From JAVBNH01 sp031551635 (GTDB lineage: Bacteria > Bacillota > Clostridia > Oscillospirales > Acutalibacteraceae), in NCBI GenBank assembly GCA_031551635.1, contig JAVBNH010000002.1, positions 1 to 64,000 of the forward strand: a DNA stretch of 64,000 bases, read 5' to 3'. The notes below the pieces were generated by a model. That model had not been told where the DNA came from and did no database searches. It saw only the letters and a list, made by a program, of their open reading frames with translations. The position numbers and the translations under genes are program-made. This document shows, in pieces, positions 6,670 through 15,451 of this stretch (position 1 is the first letter of the stretch; every line of letters starts with the position of its first letter).

Positions 6670-7461
6670 ATGGAAATGATGAACGACCTGAATGAACTCA
6701 GAAGCAAAAAGGGTTTTTTATGCGACATGGACGGTGTTATATACCACGGAAATATGCTGCTTGAGGGTGTTAAAAAATTTGTCGAGTGGCTTGAGAGGGA
6801 ACAAAAGCAGTATTTGTTCCTCACTAATTCAAGCGAACGCTCGCCGCTTGAGCTGAAGCAAAAGCTTGAGCGCATGGGTCTCGCGGTTGACGAATCGCGC
6901 TTTTATACAAGCGCCCTCGCAACGGCGAAATTTATCGCCGGTCAGGCACCCGGCTGCTCGGCTTATGTCATAGGCGCGCCGGGGCTTCACAACGCGCTGT
7001 ATGACGCGGGCATCACCATGAACGATGTCAACCCCGATTATGTTATAGTCGGCGAGACGCGCAACTATAATTATGACAGCATTGTCCGCGCGACACGTTT
7101 TGTGCGCGGCGGCGCAAAGCTTATCGGCACTAATCCCGATCTGACAGGTCCCGATGAGAGCGGACTGATTCCTGCCTGCCGCGCTCTGATAGCGCCCATT
7201 GAGATGGCGAGTGAAAAAAGCGCGTATTTTGTGGGTAAACCTAACGCTCTGATGATGCGCACGGGTCTTCGTATGCTGGGAGTTCACTCCATAGAGGCGG
7301 TTATGATTGGCGACAGAATGGACACCGATATAATCGCGGGAATCGAAACCGGTCTTGACACTGTGCTGGTTCTCTCAGGCGTCAGCACGGAAAAAACGCT
7401 TAAGGATTATGCCTATCGCCCGAAATATGTCATGAACGGCGTCTGGGATATTCCGGAATAA
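6670..7461 (+). CDS. HAD-superfamily sugar-phosphatase (NagD/AraL-like, class IIA)
   Basis: 263 residues, the normal size for HAD class IIA. Motif I is CDMDGVIY (Asp19/Asp21), motif II LTNSS, and motif III is carried by a lysine in GKPN with the acidic loop IGDRMDTDI. The cap lies between motifs II and III (class II cap). It probably dephosphorylates a small phosphorylated metabolite in the cytoplasm; the substrate cannot be told from sequence. SD AGGGGAA precedes the ATG. The gene has its own terminator at 7477-7516 and stands alone between two repeat-bearing spacers. Confidence 0.87.
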   Translation: MEMMNDLNELRSKKGFLCDMDGVIYHGNMLLEGVKKFVEWLEREQKQYLFLTNSSERSPLELKQKLERMGLAVDESRFYTSALATAKFIAGQAPGCSAYVIGAPGLHNALYDAGITMNDVNPDYVIVGETRNYNYDSIVRATRFVRGGAKLIGTNPDLTGPDESGLIPACRALIAPIEMASEKSAYFVGKPNALMMRTGLRMLGVHSIEAVMIGDRMDTDIIAGIETGLDTVLVLSGVSTEKTLKDYAYRPKYVMNGVWDIPE

Positions 7462-7476
7462 GACGAAAAAAATTGA

Positions 7477-7516
7477 GCTATCGAAAGACCTTCGGCTTTT
7501 GGTAGCGTATTTTTTA
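7477..7516 (+). terminator. intrinsic terminator after the HAD phosphatase gene
   Basis: GCTATCGAAAG pairs with CTTTTGGTAGC across a short loop containing TTCGG, followed by TATTTTTTATT. The stem holds G-U and mismatch positions but is stable. Confidence 0.8.
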
Positions 7517-7518
7517 TT

Positions 7519-7760
7519 AGGGGCCATGGGATAGGGGATAGGGACTAGGGGATAGGGAATAGGGAATAGTTTAGGTCGCGAAATAGAATTCTCTTATTCT
7601 TTATCATACTGTACGCGAATGATTTTTATAATGCAATATTAAACTCATCAAAAGCAGGTAACTGTTAATAAAAAATTTAAATCCAGTCGGGTGGAATGAT
7701 AGAGATATAATTAATTCTACCTTCCCGACATCCCCTAGTCCCTATCCCCTATCCCCTTCC
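7519..7760 (+). repeat. dispersed repeat B, copy 1: conserved core flanked by inverted heptamer arrays
   Basis: The left array (about 7519-7569) is built from GGATAGG, GACTAGG and GAATAGG heptamers. The right array (7732-7758) is its inverse (CCCCTAGTCCCTATCCCC and on) and includes a 23-bp perfect match. The core between them starts TAGTTTAGGTCGCGAA (7567-7582) and runs to about 7730. Its reverse complement recurs at about 29500-29670 with long matching blocks (TTTAGGTCGCGAA, CGCGAATGATTTT, AGGTAACT, AAATTTAAATCC). No open frame is apparent. This element fills the 365-bp gap between the HAD gene and the permease gene. Confidence 0.8.
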
Positions 7761-7826
7761 TAAAAAATAACAAGCAAAAATCTTCATTAATTATAAAAGT
7801 AAAGCAATCATGAAGGGATGTTAAAT

Positions 7827-9101
7827 ATGTTGAGCGCTGTTGAAAAAAGAAGAAGCTTTATCATCAATGTGTTGTATTTCGCGATAATAGTCGGGGTGTT
7901 TTATTTCTTTATGAAATATGCCTTCTGGCTCTGCTTCCCCTTTGTTTTCGCGTTTTTTATCGCAATTATTCTGCAAAAACCGATGAACTTTATCATCAGA
8001 AAAACCCACGCGAAAAAAGGCTTTCTGGCGGTTATGATAGTCGGTGTGACGCTGCTTTTGCTTGGTGTTATCGTCTTTTTGCTCATAAGCCGCATTGTCG
8101 TCGAGCTGCAGGACTTTATAAATCTCTTCAAGATATGGCTGACGGATTTGCCGGGAACTATCGCGAAAATCAACCAGTCTCTCAGTGACAGGCTCACTAT
8201 TTTACCTGACTCCATCGAGGCGACAGTTATCAATGAGATAACTTCGATACTGAACAATCTTGCACAAACTCTCAGCGGTGACGCGGCAAGCATTGAGACC
8301 GGCTCGCTGACCTCTTTTTTCTCGGGTGTAGATTTTTCGTGGCTGAAGACACCGCTGGAGGGAATTCTCGCGACCGCCAAGCAGGTGCCGAACTTTTTTG
8401 TTTCGTTTATTGTCACGATTGCCGCATGTATTTTCATGATAATCGATTATGAAAAGATAGTCGGATTTATCAGAAAACAAATTCCGGAAAGCAAGCACGG
8501 CGCGCTATCGCTGGCGAAAAAAATCTGTATCTCCTCGCTCGGAAAATATCTGAAATCCACCGCGATTCTGATGATTGTGACCTTTTTCCAGGTTTTAATC
8601 GAGCTTTATATATTAAAAATGATAAAAATCTACACGGGCGGTTATGTCTTCGCATGGGCACTTTTCGCCGCCTTCCTCGATTTCCTGCCGGTGCTCGGCG
8701 TGGGCTCGCTGCTCATTCCCTGGGCGATTATTTCGCTCATCACGGGGAACTATTCAATGTGCGTAGCGCTGCTGATTATGTATGTCATCAATGCAGGTAT
8801 GAGGGAATTTCTTGAGCCTAAAATCCTCTCGCAAAGCCTTGGTATCCCCGCAATACTTTCTCTGGGAGCGATGTTCTTTGGCTTGAACTTATTCGGAATC
8901 CTCGGAATGATACTCATGCCTATAATTGTCACACTGATAAAATCACTAAATGACAGAGGGATAATTCACCTTTGGAAAACCGATATAAAAAGCGGCGATG
9001 AGGACAAGGACAAAGGTGAAAAGAAAAAGAAAACCAAAAAGGCTGCCCCCATAAAGCTGAAAACAGGCAAAAAAAAGCCCGAGAATACAGAAAAAGCCTG
9101 A
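7827..9101 (+). CDS. AI-2E family (PerM-like) membrane transporter
   Basis: 424 residues from the ATG at 7827; SD AAGGG (7813-7817) is 9 bases upstream, whereas the in-frame ATG at 7818 touches it. Two N-terminal membrane segments (about 14-55) are followed by a third, a soluble or amphipathic stretch (about 85-180), then five or so C-terminal segments with the family's typical FLDFLPVLGVGSLLIPW region. The C-terminal tail is strongly basic (KKKKTKKAAPIKLKTGKKK) and probably cytoplasmic. Family members export small molecules or ions, including some Na+/H+ antiporters; the substrate is unknown. Confidence 0.88.
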   Translation: MLSAVEKRRSFIINVLYFAIIVGVFYFFMKYAFWLCFPFVFAFFIAIILQKPMNFIIRKTHAKKGFLAVMIVGVTLLLLGVIVFLLISRIVVELQDFINLFKIWLTDLPGTIAKINQSLSDRLTILPDSIEATVINEITSILNNLAQTLSGDAASIETGSLTSFFSGVDFSWLKTPLEGILATAKQVPNFFVSFIVTIAACIFMIIDYEKIVGFIRKQIPESKHGALSLAKKICISSLGKYLKSTAILMIVTFFQVLIELYILKMIKIYTGGYVFAWALFAAFLDFLPVLGVGSLLIPWAIISLITGNYSMCVALLIMYVINAGMREFLEPKILSQSLGIPAILSLGAMFFGLNLFGILGMILMPIIVTLIKSLNDRGIIHLWKTDIKSGDEDKDKGEKKKKTKKAAPIKLKTGKKKPENTEKA

Positions 9102-9184
9102 AATATCAAGCTATATTTAGAAAATAATTCTTGCTTTATAGCTTTAAAAGTGTTAAAATAATAATTTAAGAAAGGGTGATGTGT

Positions 9185-11215
9185 TTGGGTCGTAAGATAT
9201 GGTCGGTTTCCGGGCATGATAAGGATATTGTTGCTTCTCTTGCGGCTGAATGCGGCATTGACCCCTTTGTGTCGCTGGTTCTGAACTCCAGAGGTTTTGA
9301 CACCGCGGAAAAAATCGATGATTTTTTTAATGAAAACGGTGAGCTCGAGTCGCCGTTTGCCTTGTGCGATATGGATAAATGCGTTGAGTGCATCATGGAT
9401 GCAATTGAGAATAACGAAAAAATATGCGTGTACGGCGACTATGATGCGGACGGTGTTACGGCGACGGCAGTTGTATACTCTTATCTCGAGGCTCAGGGCG
9501 CGGATGTGATGTATTTTATACCCTCGCGCATGATTGAGGGATACGGTCTTTGCGTGGACGCGGTTGAAAAGCTGGCATATGACGGCGTGAAGCTTATAAT
9601 CACTGTAGACAACGGTGTAAGCGCTTATGACGCAGCGCAGAGAGCGCAGGAGCTGGGTGTTAAATTATGCATAACCGACCATCACAGACCCGGTGAAAGA
9701 CTCCCGGTGGCTCAGGCTGTCGTTGACCCCTACAGGCTTGACGATGAAAGCAAATTCAAGGATTTGGCGGGTGTGGGCATTGCCTTCAAGCTTGTCACGG
9801 CTCTCGAAGGCGGCGATTATTCCTCGACCCTCGACGATTTTGCAGATATAGTAACAATCGGTACAATAGCGGACATCTGCCCCCTAGTTGATGAAAACAG
9901 GATTTTATGCGCCAAGGGTATCGCCATGCTCAATGAAACGCACAGGCTGGGATTGATTGCTCTCAAGGAAAGGCTAAATATCACAGACAAGCCTTTGAAT
10001 TCGATGAGTATCGCATTTTTGCTCGCACCGCGAATAAACGCGGCTGGGAGAATGGAAAACGCCGAGTGCGCTCTGAAGCTTCTTTTATGCGATGATGAAG
10101 AGGAAACTGCTGTTCTTGCGGCTGAAATCGACGCGCTGAATGACCGCAGATTCACTATTGAAAAAGAAATTTTAGAACAGGTTGAAGATTATCTTGAGGA
10201 ACACCCGCAGCGTAAGCTGGACAGAATTCTTGTCGTTGACGGCTGTGAATGGCATCAAGGCGTTATCGGAATTGTTGCCTCAAGGCTTGTTGAAAAATAC
10301 GGCAGACCTGTAATTGTCATTTCACGAGAAGCGGACAATGTTGCAAGGGCATCAGGACGCAGTGTTGAAGGCTTTTCGCTCTTTGCAGCTCTAAGCGCTC
10401 TTTCGGATATGCTCATTCATTTCGGCGGTCACACCCTCGCGGCAGGCTTCAGTATATCAAACGACATGATTGACCCTTTCCGCGAGGCGATAAATGAATA
10501 CGCCTCAAAGCAGAAGGTTATTCAAGTGCCTCTGAATATAGATATTAAGCTTAATCCGGCAAAAATCAGCCCGGCTCTCGCTACGAGCATTGAGCAGCTT
10601 GAACCTTTTGGCGCCGGGAATCCGCAGCCGCTTTTCGGGCTGTATTCCATGCAGATTCAATCGATAAAACCCGTTGGAAACGGAAAACATCTGATTATAT
10701 CGGCAACAAGGGGAGAAACTTATGTCAATGCTGTAAAATTCGGCTCGCCGCCCGAAACTTTCCCCTATCAAATCGGCGACAAGGTGGATTTCGCTATCAG
10801 GCTCGAAATGAACGAATATAAGGGCGAGACAAGGGTCAGTATTCAGATTAAAGAAATCCGGCTTGCGGGCGCTGACGATGAAAAAGTTATTTATATGCAG
10901 TCCCTGTATGAGAAAATAAAACGCACGGAGGAAATAGACGAAAACGAGCGTGTAATTGCCTGCCCGACAAGAGAGCTTGCAGGCAAAATCTATAGATTTA
11001 TCAAGGAAAAGCAACCGTTTTTTGTTGATGGGGAAATTCTCACAAGCCGTCTTGGGCTGAGTGAGGACGAAATTTGCAAGGTTTTGGTTTCGCTTGACGC
11101 AATGTGTGAATTGGGAATTTTAACAAGGGACGTAAAGGGCGCATATACTGCACCAAACCTGGAAGTAAAATCCGAACTCGCAAACTCAAAGCTGCTAGCG
11201 AGACTGAGATACTAG
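9185..11215 (+). CDS. recJ: single-stranded-DNA-specific exonuclease RecJ
   Basis: About 676 residues. DHH domain motifs VYGDYDADGV and ITDHH carry the metal-binding aspartates and histidines. The DHHA1 domain follows, with ARASGRS and FGGHTLAAGFSI, then an OB-like C-terminal region. It degrades ssDNA 5' to 3' in recombination and repair. The start was placed at TTG 9185 because the SD-like AAAGGGTGAT (9171-9180) overlaps the alternative ATG at 9179; TTG starts after GGTGA-type SDs recur in this window. It is followed by a heptamer array and relA, an order seen in many clostridia, though apt is missing between them. Confidence 0.95.
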   Translation: MGRKIWSVSGHDKDIVASLAAECGIDPFVSLVLNSRGFDTAEKIDDFFNENGELESPFALCDMDKCVECIMDAIENNEKICVYGDYDADGVTATAVVYSYLEAQGADVMYFIPSRMIEGYGLCVDAVEKLAYDGVKLIITVDNGVSAYDAAQRAQELGVKLCITDHHRPGERLPVAQAVVDPYRLDDESKFKDLAGVGIAFKLVTALEGGDYSSTLDDFADIVTIGTIADICPLVDENRILCAKGIAMLNETHRLGLIALKERLNITDKPLNSMSIAFLLAPRINAAGRMENAECALKLLLCDDEEETAVLAAEIDALNDRRFTIEKEILEQVEDYLEEHPQRKLDRILVVDGCEWHQGVIGIVASRLVEKYGRPVIVISREADNVARASGRSVEGFSLFAALSALSDMLIHFGGHTLAAGFSISNDMIDPFREAINEYASKQKVIQVPLNIDIKLNPAKISPALATSIEQLEPFGAGNPQPLFGLYSMQIQSIKPVGNGKHLIISATRGETYVNAVKFGSPPETFPYQIGDKVDFAIRLEMNEYKGETRVSIQIKEIRLAGADDEKVIYMQSLYEKIKRTEEIDENERVIACPTRELAGKIYRFIKEKQPFFVDGEILTSRLGLSEDEICKVLVSLDAMCELGILTRDVKGAYTAPNLEVKSELANSKLLARLRY

Positions 11216-11221
11216 TTTAGA

Positions 11222-11389
11222 CATTAGATTGTAGACTGTAGACAGTAGACCCGTACACTGTAAGCTGTAATAGTACACTGTAAACTGTACACTGTAAACT
11301 GTAAACTGTAAACTGTAAACTGTAAACTGTACACTGTAAACTGTACACTGTAAACTGTACATTGTACACTGTACACTGTACACTAGTAA
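11222..11389 (+). repeat. heptamer array between recJ and relA (ACTGTAA/ACTGTAC)
   Basis: From 11277 to 11381 fifteen consecutive 7-bp units read ACTGTAA or ACTGTAC (one ATTGTAC). A degenerate lead-in of GTAGACT-type heptamers covers 11229-11250. The array ends 10 bp before the SD of relA, so it lies in the recJ-relA spacer and probably in the mRNA leader. Confidence 0.92.
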
Positions 11390-11404
11390 AGGGAGGTGAA
11401 TACT

Positions 11405-13603
11405 GTGCTTACCGACGGAATTGCCGATGCCGGATACGCCGAGCTGCGGCTGCTGCTTGAGGATAAATTTCATGAGTCGATTGCCTGCATAGACAAGGCA
11501 TATAGCTTTGCCGCTAACGCGCATATAACTCAGCTCAGGCGTTCGGGCGAGAAGTATATTATTCACCCAATCGCTGTCTCGCGAATCCTTTTTGAGCTTG
11601 GTGCGGACGCGGAATCAATTCAGGCGGCAATGCTTCACGATGTTGTTGAGGATACTGTATTCAAGCTGAGCGACATAAAAAGAGAATTCGGCGACGAGGT
11701 CGCGAAGCTTGTTGACGGCGTGACAAAGCTAGGTAAATATCAGCTTGACAATACAGACAAGGAGTCCGAGCAGGCGGAAAATCTGCGGAAAATGTTTATC
11801 GCTATGTCTCAGGACATTCGCGTTATAATAATAAAGCTTGCCGACCGCCTCCATAATATGCGTACGCTTTCATATCTCCCCGAAAATAAACGGCGGCTTG
11901 TTGCGAAGGAGACACTGGAGTTTTACGCTCCGATAGCTCACCGGCTAGGTATCAGGCATGTCAAGGATGAGCTTGAAAACCTCGCTATAAGTTATCTCGA
12001 CCCTGTTGGATATAAGGAGATTGAGGAATCCCTCGCGAAGCAAAACAATTCCCGAAGCGAATTTTTGCAGGATATTATAAAAAAAGTTGGCGACAGGGTG
12101 AGGGTTAACGTTCCTCACGCGCATATTGAAGGGCGAATAAAGAGCGTTCACGGCATATACAAGAAGATGTATATGCAAAATAAGAATTTTGACCAGATTT
12201 ACGATATTTACGCTGTGCGTGTTATAGTCAATGACCTTGCGGATTGCTATAACTGCCTCGGGGTCATTCATGAGATGTTCCGCCCGATTCCGGGAAGGTT
12301 CAAGGATTATATTTCCACTCCCAAGCCGAATAAGTACCAGTCCCTGCACACTACAATTATAGGGAAAGAGGGCATTCCCTTCGAGGTTCAGATCCGCACA
12401 TGGGAAATGCATGAAACCGCGGAATACGGTGTTGCGGCGCATTGGAAATACAAGCTCGGCGGTGCCCAGCAAGCAACCTTTGACGAGCATATGTCGTGGA
12501 TTCGGAAATTTGTAGAAAGTCAGGAGGACTCGGACGACAATCTTGACATTATCCATTCGATAAAAAACGAGCTGCTGCCTGACGAGATATATGTGCTCAC
12601 TCCCAAGGGAGATGTAATAATTCTTCCGCAAGGCGCGACGGTAATAGATTTTGCATATGCTATTCACTCGGCGGTCGGCAACCGCATGATAGGCGCAAAG
12701 GTTGACAGCAAAATTGTGACCCTTGATTATCAGGTAAAAACCGGCGAAATTGTTGAGATACTGACCGCCGCGAATCAGGATAAGGGACCCTCAAGGGATT
12801 GGCTGAGGATAGTCAAAACAAGTGAAGCCAGAAGCAAAATCCGTGGCTGGTTCAAAAGAGAGAAGCGCGACGAAAATATTGTTGAGGGCAGAGCTGAGTT
12901 TGAGCGTGAGCTGCGCCGCTCGAACCTGCACCCGGACGATGACGCGGTTCAGGAGCTGGTTGAAAGGGTAGCGGAACGCCAGCACTGCAACAACGTTGAC
13001 GATTTTTACGCGGCTATAGGCTACGGCGGAATTCTGCTGAGCCGGATTATACCCCATATCAGGGACGAATATAATAAGCTCGCGAAATCTAAGCAAAATT
13101 CGGCAATATCTCTGAGTGATATTAAGCATTCAAGCAGTGAGGGTGTAATAGTGCCTTATGTGGACAACTGCCTTGTAAAGCTCTCGCGCTGCTGCAACCC
13201 CATACCGGGCGATGAGATTATCGGCTTTATTACTCGCGGTCACGGCGTTTCGGTGCATAAAAGGGACTGCACTAATGTACCCGCCGATACACTGCAGACT
13301 CAGGAGCCGGAGCGGTGGATTGATGTTTATTGGGACTACGGAAAAAAAGAGGATTTTACAACATCTCTTTTGATTGTATGCAGCGAGGATAATAAAAATA
13401 TTATCGGGGATATTTCCCTCGCAATAGGAAATATGCGGCTGCTGGTTCATCAGTTTGATTATAAAGAAAATAAAGGCAAGGGCGCAACAGTCTATGTCAG
13501 CCTTACTGTTAACGGTGTTGACCATCTTTTCAGCATAATCACGCGATTTAATAAGATTCACGGCGTTATTAAGGTTGCACGAACCGGCGAATCAAGCTGT
13601 TAA
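11405..13603 (+). CDS. relA: bifunctional (p)ppGpp synthetase/hydrolase (RelA/SpoT)
   Basis: About 732 residues, full length. The HD hydrolase domain is present (HPIAVSRIL and LHDVVEDT, with HD intact), followed by the synthetase domain (GRFKDYISTPKPNKYQSLHT), the TGS domain (VLTPKGDVIILPQGATVIDF), the zinc-finger region with CCNPIPGDEI, and a C-terminal ACT domain. It makes and degrades the alarmone (p)ppGpp in the stringent response. The start is GTG 11405, 8 bases after SD GGGAGGTGA (11391-11399). The transcript leader carries a 15-unit heptamer array. The stop codon sits inside a period-8 repeat (13600-13639). Confidence 0.96.
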   Translation: MLTDGIADAGYAELRLLLEDKFHESIACIDKAYSFAANAHITQLRRSGEKYIIHPIAVSRILFELGADAESIQAAMLHDVVEDTVFKLSDIKREFGDEVAKLVDGVTKLGKYQLDNTDKESEQAENLRKMFIAMSQDIRVIIIKLADRLHNMRTLSYLPENKRRLVAKETLEFYAPIAHRLGIRHVKDELENLAISYLDPVGYKEIEESLAKQNNSRSEFLQDIIKKVGDRVRVNVPHAHIEGRIKSVHGIYKKMYMQNKNFDQIYDIYAVRVIVNDLADCYNCLGVIHEMFRPIPGRFKDYISTPKPNKYQSLHTTIIGKEGIPFEVQIRTWEMHETAEYGVAAHWKYKLGGAQQATFDEHMSWIRKFVESQEDSDDNLDIIHSIKNELLPDEIYVLTPKGDVIILPQGATVIDFAYAIHSAVGNRMIGAKVDSKIVTLDYQVKTGEIVEILTAANQDKGPSRDWLRIVKTSEARSKIRGWFKREKRDENIVEGRAEFERELRRSNLHPDDDAVQELVERVAERQHCNNVDDFYAAIGYGGILLSRIIPHIRDEYNKLAKSKQNSAISLSDIKHSSSEGVIVPYVDNCLVKLSRCCNPIPGDEIIGFITRGHGVSVHKRDCTNVPADTLQTQEPERWIDVYWDYGKKEDFTTSLLIVCSEDNKNIIGDISLAIGNMRLLVHQFDYKENKGKGATVYVSLTVNGVDHLFSIITRFNKIHGVIKVARTGESSC

Positions 13604-13639
13604 CAGGTTAACAGGATTACAGGTTTACAGGTTAACAGG
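13600..13639 (+). repeat. octamer array TTAACAGG overlapping the relA stop codon
   Basis: Five 8-bp units: TTAACAGG, TTAACAGG, ATTACAGG, TTTACAGG, TTAACAGG. The first unit includes the relA TAA. It is similar in style to the heptamer arrays but with period 8. Confidence 0.85.
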
Positions 13640-13674
13640 TGGTGTACATTAAAAAATGAAGGGTGATTTATTAG

Positions 13675-13977
13675 ATGAAAAAGCTTACAAGGTCAGAGGT
13701 TGACAAGAAACTGTTCGGCGTTTGCGGAGGTCTTGGGGAATATTTCGGCGTTGACCCGACAGTTATCAGAATAGCCTGGCTTCTATCTGTTCTTTTTGCC
13801 GGATTCGGAATTCTGGCTTATATTATTTGCGCGCTTGTCATGCCCGAGGGTGTTGCTGATAATAGTCAGTGGCAGCAAAACCGGCAGAATTATAACCCCT
13901 ATAATCAAAACGGTTTTGACCCGAACGCCGGGAATAACAGCGACGATGGCAATAACAACGACACAACTCAGGTATGA
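13675..13977 (+). CDS. PspC-domain membrane protein
   Basis: 100 residues. The PspC domain spans about 1-60 (LTRSEVDKKLFGVCGGLGEY, then FGVDPTVIRIAWLLSVLF) with one or two membrane helices ending in IICALVMPE. The tail is Asn/Gln/Asp-rich and low in complexity (about 65-100). PspC proteins respond to envelope stress in other bacteria; the role of short Firmicute forms is not settled. Its last codons overlap the start of dtd by 4 bp (ATGA), so the two are translationally coupled. SD AGGGTGAT precedes the ATG. Confidence 0.88.
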   Translation: MKKLTRSEVDKKLFGVCGGLGEYFGVDPTVIRIAWLLSVLFAGFGILAYIICALVMPEGVADNSQWQQNRQNYNPYNQNGFDPNAGNNSDDGNNNDTTQV

Positions 13978-14450
13978 GGGCAGTTATTCAAAGAGTTCGT
14001 TCAGCCTCTGTTGTTGTCGCAGGTGAGGTTGTCGGCAAGATTTCAAAAGGACTGCTGGTGCTTCTTGGCGTTGTCGAGGGCGACACGGCTGCCGATGCCG
14101 AAATAATGGCGGCGAAAACGGCGAACCTGCGGATTTTTTGCGATGAGCAGGACAAAATGAACCTCTCACTCCTCGATATAAAAGGGGAGTGCTTGGTTGT
14201 TTCGCAGTTCACATTGTGCGCTGACTGCAAAAAGGGTAACAGACCCTCTTTTTCTTCCTCGGCTGCGCCTGAGGAGGCAAAAAGGCTGTACGAGCTTTAT
14301 ATGTGTGAGCTGCATAAAAACGGCGTGGAAAAAGTCGAGAGCGGCATTTTTGCGGCGTCCATGCAGGTTGAGCTGATAAATGACGGCCCGGTTACTATTA
14401 TGCATGACAGCAGAACATGGATTCAAGATTCAAGAATGAGCAGTAAGTAG
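13974..14450 (+). CDS. dtd: D-aminoacyl-tRNA deacylase
   Basis: 158 residues; the family is about 145-150. The core begins MRAVIQRVRSASVVVAGEVV. The catalytic SQFTL motif (here VVSQFTLCAD) and the GPVT motif (NDGPVTIMHD) are both present. It frees D-amino acids (and glycine from tRNA-Ala) from mischarged tRNA. It overlaps the PspC gene by 4 bp and follows relA, a common clostridial arrangement. The tail after GPVT is a little longer than usual (SRTWIQDSRMSSK). Confidence 0.96.
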   Translation: MRAVIQRVRSASVVVAGEVVGKISKGLLVLLGVVEGDTAADAEIMAAKTANLRIFCDEQDKMNLSLLDIKGECLVVSQFTLCADCKKGNRPSFSSSAAPEEAKRLYELYMCELHKNGVEKVESGIFAASMQVELINDGPVTIMHDSRTWIQDSRMSSK

Positions 14451-14468
14451 TTGAAAGTTAATTATTAA

Positions 14469-14637
14469 GTAATAGGTAATAGGTAATAAATTATAAGTAA
14501 TAAAAAAGGTCGCGAGTTAAAATACGGTAGTTATTAATAGTCTGCTCGCGAACGATTTTTAAAAAGTTTCATTAAGCTTATTAAAATCAATGAATATACA
14601 AAAGTGAGTAAATTTTAATTAATCAGTGGTTACTTAG
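14469..14637 (+). repeat. dispersed repeat B-like copy 3 with GTAATAG heptamers, fused to the 3' part of repeat A
   Basis: GTAATAG heptamers (14469-14503) lead into GGTCGCGAG (14507) and a second TCGCGAACGATTTTTA block, parallel to the GGTCGCGA ... CGCGAATGATTTTTA of copy 1 at 7573. After AAGCTTATT it continues as AAAATCAATGAATATACAAA and ends TTAATCAGTGGTTAC, which is the 3' half of repeat A. It therefore looks chimaeric between the two families. Confidence 0.7.
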
Positions 14638-14769
14638 GTGAACGATGATTTAATCATCGTTCACAGACAGAGCCAAAAATTTTCGTTTACAAAGCTTGAT
14701 ATATCAAGCTTTGTAAAATCAATGAATATACAAAAGTGAGTAAATTTCTATTAATCAGTGGTTACTTAG
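14634..14769 (+). repeat. dispersed repeat A, copy 1 (about 132 bp, MITE-like)
   Basis: It starts TTAGGTGAACGATGATTTAA and ends TTAATCAGTGGTTACTTAG. These ends are imperfect inverted repeats of each other. Inside are a 27-nt hairpin (14638-14664) and a perfect 28-bp palindrome around AAGCTTGATATATCAAGCTT (14688-14715). Near-identical copies occur at 27611 and 46499 in the same orientation. With the preceding repeat it fills the 347-bp gap before the hydrolase gene. Confidence 0.88.
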
Positions 14770-14797
14770 CTTTTAAAAGAAAGATTGGTCATTATAG

Positions 14798-15451
14798 ATG
14801 GAAGTAAAAACATTTGTCGTGAGTGAAATGCGCTCCAACTGTTACTTTCTCACTGATGAGGAGAGCGGTGAGTGCGCTGTTATCGATTGCGGTGCTTTTG
14901 AGGATTATCTTCACGATACACTCAATTCATCTGATATAAAAAAGGTTAAGTGTATCCTCTTGACTCACGGTCATCTTGACCATATTCTAGGAGTCCCCGA
15001 GCTTAAAAGACAGACCGGTGCGCCTGTTTGTATCCACACAAATGACGAGGTTTGCCTTTATGATGAAAAAAGAAGCTTTATGAGCGCACACAGACCGGGT
15101 GAGCAGGAGCTGATGAAGGCTGATATACTTCTTGGTGACGGCGACATCCTGTATTTAGGAAAAAATAAAATCGAGTGTCTACATACTCCCGGTCACTCAA
15201 GCGGCTCAGTCTGTTTTCTGTGCGGCAATCTGCTTTTCACCGGCGACACACTTTTTTGCAGAACCATCGGCAGAACAGACTTTGAGGATTCATGCGATGA
15301 TGATATGAATATATCTCTGAAAAGGCTTTATGAGCTGCCGGGCGACTACAAGGTCTATCCGGGTCACAACCGCTCCTCAACGCTTCAGTTTGAGAGAGAG
15401 ACAAACCGCTATCTTGTCCGGCGTTACAGAAGTTTGGATTTTATCAGATGA
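14798..15451 (+). CDS. metallo-beta-lactamase-fold hydrolase (glyoxalase II-like)
   Basis: 217 residues, the size of the short MBL hydrolases that sit next to hemZ in clostridia. The zinc-ligand motif THGHLDH is at 56-62, followed by TPGHSSGS (third His), FTGDTLF (Asp) and the C-terminal PGHN. All dinuclear-site ligands are present. It probably hydrolyses a thioester such as S-lactoylglutathione or an analogue, but the substrate is unproven. It overlaps hemZ by 4 bp. Repeat A lies directly upstream; the SD is weak (AAAGAAAG). Confidence 0.9.
   Translation: MEVKTFVVSEMRSNCYFLTDEESGECAVIDCGAFEDYLHDTLNSSDIKKVKCILLTHGHLDHILGVPELKRQTGAPVCIHTNDEVCLYDEKRSFMSAHRPGEQELMKADILLGDGDILYLGKNKIECLHTPGHSSGSVCFLCGNLLFTGDTLFCRTIGRTDFEDSCDDDMNISLKRLYELPGDYKVYPGHNRSSTLQFERETNRYLVRRYRSLDFIR

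Noticed and set aside
11277..11381. Possible CRISPR array
   Set aside because: Units are contiguous 7-mers without spacers and there are no cas genes nearby.
11945..12667. 240-codon minus-strand frame
   Set aside because: It is antisense to the relA/spoT synthetase domain, which is fully conserved on the + strand.
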